Assembly (NCBI GenBank): GCA_946626015.1
Contig: CAMOTT010000016.1
Coordinates: forward strand, 1 to 22,963
Direction of reading: 5' to 3'
DNA from: an uncultured Clostridia bacterium
GTDB taxonomy: Bacteria; Bacillota; Clostridia; Oscillospirales; Acutalibacteraceae
DNA: 22,963 nt
Shown here: positions 1-5,776 of the stretch, in pieces
Layout: each line of letters starts with the position of its first letter
How positions within the stretch are numbered: the stretch's first letter is position 1
Made by a program: the position numbers and the translations under genes
Notes under the pieces: model-generated
Databases searched by the model: none
What the model was told of the DNA's origin: nothing
What the model saw: only the letters and a program-made list of their open reading frames with translations

Positions 1-135
1 AAGAAGAAAAAAGGCGACGCGACCAACACCGATGCACAAAACCAGCCGAAGAATACCGAAGCAAACAGCGCCCCCTCCGCCGCAGAGGCTCCGAAGGAGA
101 ACAAAAAAGGCTCCAAAAAAAATAATAAAAAATAA
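1..135 (+). CDS. C-terminal tail of an unidentified protein (5' truncated)
   Basis: An open frame enters from the left edge (frame 1) and stops at TAA 133-135, leaving the last 44 residues. They are almost entirely Lys, Asn, Ala, Pro and Glu, starting KKKKGDATN and ending KKNNKK, so this is a disordered, strongly basic C-terminal tail with no recognisable domain. Such tails occur on several clostridial proteins (membrane insertases, RNA-binding proteins, helicases), and the residues here cannot tell which. A stem-loop follows ten bases after the stop, which supports a real gene end. Function unknown; the reading frame is moderately secure because composition and terminator position agree. Confidence 0.6.
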   Translation, partial: KKKKGDATNTDAQNQPKNTEANSAPSAAEAPKENKKGSKKNNKK

Positions 136-144
136 TTGAGTTTT

Positions 145-174
145 CAGCCGGGTGATTTTAACGTCATCCGGCTG
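145..174 (+). terminator. Stem-loop, probable transcription end of the left-edge gene
   Basis: CAGCCGGGTGA at 145-155 pairs with TCATCCGGCTG at 164-174: an 11-bp stem with one G-U pair and an 8-base loop, ten bases after the stop codon. The downstream sequence is only moderately T-rich, so it is not a textbook intrinsic terminator; position and stem strength are the evidence. Confidence 0.5.
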
Positions 175-224
175 ACGCTGTATTTGTAATGCTTGATATG
201 CGGAAAGGCGCAATAAAAAGTTTT

Positions 225-345
225 TAACAAAGTTATCAACAAAATAATAAATAACGACACTATATATTGACGCAATAAACCACCGACAACTAAATATAGC
301 ACTCAAAAAGTTTTTTAAACATTTTCAACAGGTTTTCCACATTTT
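225..345. other. AT-rich spacer with DnaA-box-like 9-mers
   Basis: Within a gene-free stretch (136-467) lie TTATCAACA (233-241), TTTTCAACA (322-330) and TTTTCCACA (333-341). The first and third differ by one base from the DnaA box TTATCCACA, the second by two. The last two are separated by two bases, as in tandem boxes of clostridial origins. I see no dnaA, dnaN or rpmH gene nearby, so a chromosomal origin is not supported; regulatory or titration boxes, or chance in AT-rich DNA, remain possible. Confidence 0.3.
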
Positions 346-383
346 AAGCCTGAAATCACCTGATTTTTGAGTAATATTTATGC

Positions 384-412
384 TTGACACGGGGAATATT
401 TTTTAGTATAAT
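384..412 (+). promoter_or_regulatory. Consensus sigma-A promoter of the ylxM-ffh operon
   Basis: TTGACA at 384-389 and TATAAT at 407-412 are both perfect consensus hexamers with a 17-bp spacer. Transcription should start near 419, about 50 bases before the ylxM ATG. The longer possible ylxM frame opening with TTG at 384 would begin inside the -35 box, which excludes it as the start. Confidence 0.9.
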
Positions 413-417
413 ACCAA

Positions 418-443
418 TTTGTAAAGACAAAAACCTTTACGAA
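418..443 (+). promoter_or_regulatory. Inverted repeat at the predicted transcript start of ylxM-ffh
   Basis: TTTGTAAAG (418-426) pairs with CTTTACGAA (435-443) across an 8-base loop, giving 9 bp with one T-G pair. It begins within a base or two of the predicted start site, so it could be a 5'-end stabilising hairpin or an operator just downstream of the promoter. The symmetry is seen; its function is not known. Confidence 0.4.
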
Positions 444-467
444 CCTTGCAACAGAGGACGGTTAGTT

Positions 468-833
468 ATGGCAAAGAATTTTGAATTGGCTATCTTGCTG
501 GATTTTTACGGCGATATGCTTACCGAAAAGCAGCGCGATTTTCTTGAATACTACTACAATGATGACCTTTCTCTGTCTGAGATCGCGGTGAATGAGGGCA
601 TCACCCGTCAGGGCGTGCGTGACGCGATAAAGCGCGCGGAGGCTCAGCTTATCGATATGGAAAACCGTTTGGAGCTTGCCAAGCGTTTTGAGGAAATGCG
701 TGAGGGTCTTAACTCCATCATAAGTTATGCCACGCAGATAAGCGACTACAACCTTCATCACGGTATGTCCCGGGAGATCAACGATTATACTGTCAAAATC
801 AAGACCGTTGCGCAGGTTTTACTTGAATCATAA
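468..833 (+). CDS. ylxM: YlxM-family helix-turn-helix protein, SRP-associated
   Basis: The product is 121 residues, close to the usual 105-120 of YlxM. Residues about 19-65 form a sigma-70 region 4-like helix-turn-helix (LTEKQRDFLEYYY, then LSLSEIAVNEGITRQGVRD and AIKRAE), followed by an acidic/basic helical tail. YlxM is known as a small cytosolic partner of the signal recognition particle that stimulates Ffh GTPase in streptococci; that role is family knowledge. The start is ATG 468, with AGAGGA at 453-458 nine bases upstream. The gene lies 20 bp upstream of ffh, the conserved arrangement, and is driven by the promoter at 384-412. Confidence 0.93.
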   Translation: MAKNFELAILLDFYGDMLTEKQRDFLEYYYNDDLSLSEIAVNEGITRQGVRDAIKRAEAQLIDMENRLELAKRFEEMREGLNSIISYATQISDYNLHHGMSREINDYTVKIKTVAQVLLES

Positions 834-853
834 AAACACGGTGGTGAAACAAA

Positions 854-2209
854 TTGGCTTTTGAAGGACTCTCCGATCGTCTTGAGGCGGCGTTTAAAAG
901 ATTAAAAAGCAAAGGCAGCCTTACCGAATCGGATGTTAAGGATGCTATGCGGGAGGTGCGTCTTGCGCTTCTTGAGGCGGATGTAAACTATAAGGTTGCC
1001 AAGGATTTTACCAATAAGGTCACGGAGCGTGCCATTGGCGCTCAGGTAATGGAAAGCCTGACCCCGGCGCAGATGGTGGTAAAAATAGTCAACGAAGAGC
1101 TTATTGAGCTTATGGGCGGCACAAGGTCAAGGCTGGCGGTAGCGCCCCATCCCCCAACCGTTGTTATGATGTGCGGGCTCCAAGGCTCAGGTAAAACTAC
1201 CCACAGCACGAAGATAGCTCTAATGCTTAAAAATCAGGGCCACAGGCCGTTGCTGGTTGCCTGTGACGTTTACCGCCCGGCAGCTATCAAGCAGCTCCAG
1301 ATTCTGGGTGAAAAGGCCGGGGTGCCTGTTTTTGAAAGGGGCACGGAAAACCCTGTCACAATTGCAAAAGAGGCGGTAAAATACGCCAAAGATCAGGGCA
1401 ACGATTATGTGTTCCTGGACACGGCAGGCCGTTTGCACGTGGATGAGGAGCTTATGACAGAGCTCAAAAACATCAAGTCTGAGGTTCACCCCCACGAGAT
1501 CCTTTTGGTGGTTGACTCCATGACCGGTCAGGACGCTGTCAACGTGGCCACTTCGTTTAACGACGCTTTGGGCATCGATGGCCTTGTGCTTACCAAATTG
1601 GACGGCGACACCAGAGGCGGCGCGGCTCTTTCCGCCCGCGCGGTCACCGGCAAGCCCATAAAATTTGTTGGTATCGGCGAAAAGCTCGGGGATCTTGACT
1701 ATTTCCATCCGGACAGAATGGCTTCCCGTATACTCGGAATGGGCGACGTGCTTTCCCTTATCGAAAAGGCTGAGCAGGCTCTTGACGAAAAAGAGGCGGC
1801 TCGTTTGGAGGAAAGGCTCCGCAAAAACAAATTCGACTTTAACGATCTGCTTGCGCAGTTCGCGCAGATACGCAGGCTGGGTTCAATAAAAGATACCCTG
1901 TCGCTTATCCCCGGACTGGGCAACAAAATAAAGGATACGGACATTGACGAGGGCGTGTTTGACAGGACTCAGGCCATCATCTATTCCATGACTCCCAAGG
2001 AGAGGGAAAACCCGGATATCATCAATCCCTCCCGCAAGCGACGTATTGCGGCAGGCTGCGGTATGAACGTTGAGGATGTCAACAAACTGCTTTCTCAGCT
2101 CAAGCAGATGCAGAAAATGTTCAAGCAGATGAACGGCAAGGGCGCAAGGAAGAAAATGCGCCGCTACAATCAAATGACAGGCGGGGGCGGCTTCCCCGGA
2201 TTTCAATAA
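854..2209 (+). CDS. ffh: Signal recognition particle GTPase Ffh
   Basis: This 451-residue protein binds 4.5S RNA and targets nascent membrane proteins to the FtsY receptor at the membrane. The N domain covers residues 1 to about 90. The G domain shows the P-loop GLQGSGKTT (108-116), DTAGR (189-193) and TKLDGDTRGG (247-256). The M domain runs from about 300 to the end, with the Met-rich RNA/signal-binding tail (KQMQKMFKQMNGKG, ending GGGGFPGFQ). Length and motif order are fully typical. Translation starts at TTG 854, preceded by GGTGG at 840-844; MAFEGLSDRLEAAFK is the expected Ffh N terminus, so the TTG is well supported. Second gene of the ylxM operon. Confidence 0.98.
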   Translation: MAFEGLSDRLEAAFKRLKSKGSLTESDVKDAMREVRLALLEADVNYKVAKDFTNKVTERAIGAQVMESLTPAQMVVKIVNEELIELMGGTRSRLAVAPHPPTVVMMCGLQGSGKTTHSTKIALMLKNQGHRPLLVACDVYRPAAIKQLQILGEKAGVPVFERGTENPVTIAKEAVKYAKDQGNDYVFLDTAGRLHVDEELMTELKNIKSEVHPHEILLVVDSMTGQDAVNVATSFNDALGIDGLVLTKLDGDTRGGAALSARAVTGKPIKFVGIGEKLGDLDYFHPDRMASRILGMGDVLSLIEKAEQALDEKEAARLEERLRKNKFDFNDLLAQFAQIRRLGSIKDTLSLIPGLGNKIKDTDIDEGVFDRTQAIIYSMTPKERENPDIINPSRKRRIAAGCGMNVEDVNKLLSQLKQMQKMFKQMNGKGARKKMRRYNQMTGGGGFPGFQ

Positions 2210-2278
2210 TATCGGTAATAATGTGTGACAGCACAGTATTTATAAAACATATCTATTATATTTTGGAGGTAATTTATC

Positions 2279-2524
2279 ATGGCAGTAAAAATCAGATTGC
2301 GCCGTATGGGCGCGAAGAAGTCACCCTTCTATCGCATAGTTGTGGCGGATTCACGTTATCCCCGCGACGGCAGATTTATCGAGAGCATCGGTTCCTACAA
2401 TCCCCTTATCGATCCTCCCGAGGTAAAGATCGACGCTGAGAAGGCACAGCAGTGGATAGCAAACGGCGCGCAACCTACAGATACCGTTAAGGCTCTGTTA
2501 AAGAAGAACGGCGTCATTAAATAA
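2279..2524 (+). CDS. rpsP: 30S ribosomal protein S16
   Basis: The 81-residue product opens MAVKIRLRRMGAKKSPFYR and contains VVADSRYPRDGRFIE, the S16 signature, at the usual family length. S16 binds 16S rRNA and helps assemble the small-subunit body. The start is ATG 2279, with a strong GGAGG at 2265-2269. It is followed 14 bp later by khpA and then rimM and trmD, the conserved ribosome-maturation order. The 69-bp gap from ffh contains no convincing terminator or promoter, so read-through from the ffh promoter is likely. Confidence 0.98.
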   Translation: MAVKIRLRRMGAKKSPFYRIVVADSRYPRDGRFIESIGSYNPLIDPPEVKIDAEKAQQWIANGAQPTDTVKALLKKNGVIK

Positions 2525-2538
2525 GGAGTGTTTTTATT

Positions 2539-2772
2539 TTGAAGGATTTATTGATCACAATAGCACAAGGTCTTGTTGATGAACCTTCAGCAGTCAGCGT
2601 TGACGTTGACGAGCCCAACGAGGAGGGTGTAACTGTCTACCATCTTCACGTTGGCGAGTCTGATATGGGCAGAGTAATCGGTAAGCAGGGCAGGATCGCA
2701 AAGGCGATCCGCGTCGTTATGCGCGCCGCTGCCACAAGAAACGACACAAAGGTTTCTGTAGAAATTGATTAA
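2539..2772 (+). CDS. khpA: KH-domain RNA-binding protein KhpA (YlqC family)
   Basis: A 77-residue single KH domain with the GxxG loop in GRVIGKQGRIAKAIRVVMRA (residues about 48-67). Family members form a complex with KhpB (Jag/EloR) and act in RNA binding and control of cell elongation in streptococci; in this genome that is inference. The start is TTG 2539, preceded by AAGGAG at 2523-2528, and the product begins MKDLLITIAQGLVDEP as in homologues. It sits between rpsP and rimM as in most Firmicutes, and its end overlaps the rimM start by 8 bases, suggesting translational coupling. Confidence 0.95.
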   Translation: MKDLLITIAQGLVDEPSAVSVDVDEPNEEGVTVYHLHVGESDMGRVIGKQGRIAKAIRVVMRAAATRNDTKVSVEID

Positions 2773-3286
2773 GAAGTATCTTGAGATCGGAGAGATTGTC
2801 GGCACACACGGGGTCCGCGGTGAAATGCGGGTAAACCCGTGGTGCGACAGCCCTCTCTTTTTTAAAAAATTTAAGACCTTGTATTTTGACTCTGAGGGTG
2901 AGCGCAGCGTAGCTGTGAAATCTTGCCGCCCTCACGGCAATATAGTTTTGCTTTGTCTGGAAGGTGTGGACAGCGTTGAGACTGCCTCGGCTCTCCGTGG
3001 CAAGGTTCTTTTTATGCGCCGAAGTGACGCAAAACTTGAAAAGGGCAAGTATTTTATTGCAGAGCTTGTGGATTGCCGTGTAATAGACGCGGATGATGAA
3101 AGCATCGTTTACGGCACTCTGACCGACGTCAGCCAAACCGGAGCCAATGATGTGTGGCACATCACCGGAGCTGACAAAAAAGAACATCTTCTGCCTGCCA
3201 TTCCGCCCGTTGTTATGAGCGTGGACGTTGAGGCAGGAGTTATCAAAATCAGACCTTTAAAGGGAATTTTTGACAATGAGAATTGA
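2765..3286 (+). CDS. rimM: Ribosome maturation factor RimM
   Basis: The 173-residue protein assists maturation of the 30S head around S19. The N-terminal RimM domain begins YLEIGEIVGTHGVRGEMRV (residues about 5-23), and the PRC-barrel half begins near KGKYFIAELVDCRVID and ends VIKIRPLKGIFDNEN. The start is a TTG at 2765 inside the last codons of khpA; no strong ribosome binding site precedes it, which fits translational coupling. Its own stop overlaps the trmD start by 11 bases. Length and order are normal for the family. Confidence 0.95.
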   Translation: MIKKYLEIGEIVGTHGVRGEMRVNPWCDSPLFFKKFKTLYFDSEGERSVAVKSCRPHGNIVLLCLEGVDSVETASALRGKVLFMRRSDAKLEKGKYFIAELVDCRVIDADDESIVYGTLTDVSQTGANDVWHITGADKKEHLLPAIPPVVMSVDVEAGVIKIRPLKGIFDNEN

Positions 3287-4037
3287 CATAATGACGCTTT
3301 TCCCCGAAATGTGCGACACCGTGCTCAATGAGAGCATCATAGGCAGGGCGAGGGCGGCAGGAGTTTTCACCGCCCGGTGTCACCAGATAAGGGATTACAG
3401 CACCGACAAGCACCGCAGGACCGACTTCGCGCCCTATGGCGGAGGTATGGGGATGCTTATGCAGACCCAGCCGATATATGACTGCTTTATGGCTGTTTGC
3501 GAGCAAACGGGCACAAGGCCACATCTTATCTATATGTCTCCCCAGGGCAAGCTGCTCACCCAGGAGAGGGTAAAGGAGCTGTCTCAGCTTGACAATATCG
3601 CCATACTCTGCGGTCATTATGAGGGCGTTGACGAGCGCGTTATAGAGGAGATAGTGGACGAGGAGATATCCATCGGCGATTACGTTATTACCGGCGGAGA
3701 ATTGCCTGCCCTTATCCTTGCGGACGCTGTGGCGCGGATGCTCCCCGGCGTGCTTGCGGAGGAGGAATCCTTTGAGGAGGAAAGCCATTATTCTTCTCTG
3801 CTGGAATATCCCCAGTACACCCGTCCCTTTGAGTGGAGGGGCAGGCAGGTGCAGGAGATCCTTATTTCCGGGCGTCACGGGAACATAGAAAAATGGCGCA
3901 GACATCAGGCGCTGGAACGAACGGCTTTGCGTAGGCCGGATCTGCTGAAAAACGCGGAGCTGACAAAAGCCGACATGGAATTCCTTGAGTCCATCGGATT
4001 TAAGGAGGATCAAGAACAGCCGGGTGAGCCTGAATAA
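3276..4037 (+). CDS. trmD: tRNA (guanine-N1)-methyltransferase TrmD
   Basis: TrmD methylates G37 of tRNAs using S-adenosylmethionine, preventing +1 frameshifting. The 253-residue product starts MRIDIMTLFPEMCD. It carries the SPOUT knot motifs GHYEGVDERV (113-122) and SIGDYVITGGELPA (132-145), then YPQYTRP and ISGRHGNIEKWR. A TTG two codons upstream is possible, but ATG 3276 gives the conserved N terminus. At the place where the Haemophilus enzyme has catalytic Asp169 I align a Glu (ESHYSSLLEYPQYTRP); I recall similar clostridial sequences, so activity is probably retained. It overlaps rimM; rplS, the usual next gene, is absent here. Confidence 0.96.
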   Translation: MRIDIMTLFPEMCDTVLNESIIGRARAAGVFTARCHQIRDYSTDKHRRTDFAPYGGGMGMLMQTQPIYDCFMAVCEQTGTRPHLIYMSPQGKLLTQERVKELSQLDNIAILCGHYEGVDERVIEEIVDEEISIGDYVITGGELPALILADAVARMLPGVLAEEESFEEESHYSSLLEYPQYTRPFEWRGRQVQEILISGRHGNIEKWRRHQALERTALRRPDLLKNAELTKADMEFLESIGFKEDQEQPGEPE

Positions 4038-4057
4038 TTAACGGACGGTTTTTAAAA

Positions 4058-4618
4058 ATGGAACTACTCAAGCTTTTTGTGACCTTTTTTAAAATCGGAA
4101 TAATGACCTTCGGGGGCGGTATTGCAATGCTGCCCCTGCTTCAGCGTTATGTGGTTGAAAAAAACCATTGGGCCACAGATGAGGAACTGATGGACTATTT
4201 TGCCATAGGTCAGTGCACCCCCGGCATTATCGCGGTGAACACGGCTACTTTTATAGGCTACAAGAAAAAGGGCGTGATAGGCGGCATTGTAACCACCCTT
4301 GGTGTGATAACGCCTTCTATTATCATTATAATCCTGATAGCCGCGCTGCTTGAAAATTTCTCGGACAATGAGATCGTGCGCCACGCCTTTGCCGGCATCA
4401 GGGTAGCGGTTTGCGCCCTGATCTTTTCCGCAATAATGAAGCTCATCAGGAACAACTTCAAGAAAACAGACGAATACAGGCTGCACGTTGCCGTTCAGAT
4501 AATTCTGGCCGTGGCAGGTTTTACGGTGGTCGCGGTGCTGGGTCAATCTCCCGTATGGGTGGTTATCGGCGCTTCGATCGCAGGCCTTCTCCTCGGGAAG
4601 CGGGGTGAGGGCAAATGA
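4058..4618 (+). CDS. Chromate-transporter family protein, first half of a split pair
   Basis: The 186-residue membrane protein carries the CHR-domain signature near its N terminus: FFKIGIMTFGGGIAMLPLL, then GQCTPGIIAVNTATFIGYKK. Three to five hydrophobic segments follow, including VIGGIVTTLGVITPSIIIII. Long ChrA proteins have two such domains in one chain; here each is encoded alone (short-chain CHR), and the partner overlaps by 4 bases. ChrA in proteobacteria exports chromate. In anaerobic Clostridia the substrate of these pairs is not established, so the name is a family label only. It begins 20 bp after trmD with a weak ribosome binding site (GGACGG). Confidence 0.85.
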   Translation: MELLKLFVTFFKIGIMTFGGGIAMLPLLQRYVVEKNHWATDEELMDYFAIGQCTPGIIAVNTATFIGYKKKGVIGGIVTTLGVITPSIIIIILIAALLENFSDNEIVRHAFAGIRVAVCALIFSAIMKLIRNNFKKTDEYRLHVAVQIILAVAGFTVVAVLGQSPVWVVIGASIAGLLLGKRGEGK

Positions 4619-5190
4619 TATTGTTCACTCTGTTTTATGAGTTCTTTAAGGTGGGGCTGTTTGCCGTGGGCGGCGGACTTTCAACGCTGCCTTTCCTCAG
4701 CGATCTGTCATTGCGGCACCCGGATTGGTTCTCGCTTCAAATGCTTTCGGATATGGTGGCCGTTTCGGAATCGACCCCCGGTCCCATGGGCATAAATATG
4801 TCAACCTATGTGGGCTACACCGTGGCAGGTATTCCCGGGGCGCTGGTGGCAACGCTCTCCCTTGTTTTTCCCTCGGTGGTAATAATCACCATCGTAGCCG
4901 GGTTTATGAGCCGGTTCATTGAAAATAAGTATATAAAATGGGTCTTTTCCGGCATAAGACCGGCGGTGATCGGGCTGATATCCGCAGCGGGGTTTTCGGT
5001 TTTCAGGGCGTCCGTTTTTATGGATGGAGAGGCTGAAAATTTGTTTAAACTATTAGGTTCGGTCAATTTCATTTGTTTGGGCGTGTTCGCGGTCATGGCC
5101 GTTTTGACTCAGCTCAGGTATACTAAAAAAATACACCCTATATTGTATATAGCCATGGGCGCGGTAATAGGAATAGTGTTCAGGCTTTAG
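4615..5190 (+). CDS. Chromate-transporter family protein, second half of a split pair
   Basis: A 191-residue membrane protein with the matching CHR motif FFKVGLFAVGGGLSTLPFL and ESTPGPMGINMSTYVGY, followed by hydrophobic stretches IPGALVATLSLVFPSVVIII, FVFSGIRPAVIGLISAAGF-like, and a C-terminal helix. ATG 4615 overlaps the stop of the first half (ATGA), with GGGGTGAGG just upstream, so the two are translationally coupled and probably form a heterodimer with antiparallel halves, as proposed for split CHR pairs. Substrate unknown in this organism. No clear terminator follows; the next gene, ptsH, has its own promoter 150 bases on. Confidence 0.85.
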   Translation: MILFTLFYEFFKVGLFAVGGGLSTLPFLSDLSLRHPDWFSLQMLSDMVAVSESTPGPMGINMSTYVGYTVAGIPGALVATLSLVFPSVVIITIVAGFMSRFIENKYIKWVFSGIRPAVIGLISAAGFSVFRASVFMDGEAENLFKLLGSVNFICLGVFAVMAVLTQLRYTKKIHPILYIAMGAVIGIVFRL

Positions 5191-5264
5191 TTTGAAAAAA
5201 CATATGATATTTGCATAAAAAGTACGTTTGACTCGCTATTTTGTAAAAACAGTGCGAAAAAATA

Positions 5265-5279
5265 TGTATAAAATATACA
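5265..5279. repeat. 15-bp palindrome upstream of the ptsH promoter
   Basis: TGTATAAAATATACA is a perfect inverted repeat (TGTATA/TATACA around AAA), centred about 66 bp upstream of the ptsH -35 box, in the gene-free gap 5191-5421. It could be an operator; no repressor family is recognised from it, and AT-rich palindromes can arise by chance. Confidence 0.35.
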
Positions 5280-5337
5280 AATAATGAACGGTACAAATAT
5301 TGCAGTTTGGATTACAAGCCGAAGTTTTTTGAAACCG

Positions 5338-5365
5338 TTGACGAAGTAAAGTTTTGTGATATAAT
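5338..5365 (+). promoter_or_regulatory. Promoter of ptsH with extended -10
   Basis: TTGACG (5338-5343), a 16-bp spacer, then TATAAT (5360-5365) with an upstream TGA giving an extended -10. Transcription should begin near 5372, leaving a leader of about 50 bases before ptsH. Confidence 0.8.
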
Positions 5366-5421
5366 GATATTACAAAGAAGTATTTATTTAAGGTTATTTC
5401 AGTATATAGGGAGTTTTTGTT

Positions 5422-5685
5422 ATGTATGTAAAAGACGTTGTTGTTCAGAATCAGGTTGGTCTTCATGCTCGTCCGGCTACATTCTTCATCCAGAAGGCTA
5501 ACGAGTTCAAGTCAGCTATCTGGGTCGAGAAAGAGGAGCGCCGAGTAAACGCAAAGAGCTTGCTGGGCGTGCTTTCCCTCGGCATAGTCGGCGGTGCGCA
5601 GATCCGCATTATCGCCGGTGGCTCGGATGAAAAGCAGGCTGTAGATGAGCTTGTAGCTCTTGTGGAGTCCGGTTTTTCAGAATAA
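5422..5685 (+). CDS. ptsH: Phosphocarrier protein HPr
   Basis: The 87-residue HPr relays phosphate from PEP via Enzyme I to sugar-specific PTS permeases. His15 lies in GLHARPA (residues 13-19). Ser46 lies in NAKSLLGVLSLGI (43-55), the HPr kinase/phosphorylase target through which HPr acts with CcpA in Firmicutes. Both residues are present, so this is a catalytically complete HPr rather than a Crh-type paralogue lacking the active His. The start is ATG 5422, with AGGGAG at 5408-5413. It is monocistronic: its own promoter precedes it and a strong terminator follows; ptsI is not adjacent. Confidence 0.96.
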   Translation: MYVKDVVVQNQVGLHARPATFFIQKANEFKSAIWVEKEERRVNAKSLLGVLSLGIVGGAQIRIIAGGSDEKQAVDELVALVESGFSE

Positions 5686-5687
5686 TT

Positions 5688-5752
5688 CCAAAAATAAAAA
5701 AGTCAGGGGATGTGTTGTTTTGCACATTCCCTGTTTTTGTTCCTTTTTATAT
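5688..5752. terminator. Terminator between ptsH and the recombinase gene, usable from both strands
   Basis: CAGGGGATGTG (5704-5714) pairs with CACATTCCCTG (5723-5733): 11 bp with one G-U pair and an 8-base loop. It is followed on the + strand by TTTTTGTTCCTTTTT. On the opposite strand the stem is followed by a T-rich run (the complement of the A-rich 5688-5701), so it can also end the convergent recombinase transcript. Confidence 0.88.
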
Positions 5753-5776
5753 GATCGAGTAAGTTCTTGAGCCGCC

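Noticed and set aside
384..467. Upstream extension of ylxM beginning TTG at 384
   Set aside because: Codon 384 is the -35 box of a perfect promoter, and the first bases would not be transcribed; ATG 468 has a proper ribosome binding site and the family N terminus.
180..467. Chromosomal replication origin
   Set aside because: DnaA-box-like sites are few and imperfect, and none of the usual origin genes (dnaA, dnaN, rpmH, rnpA) flank the spacer.
3249..4013. 254-codon open frame on the - strand opposite trmD
   Set aside because: It lies wholly opposite a well-conserved enzyme, has no recognisable domain and is explained by codon bias of the + strand.
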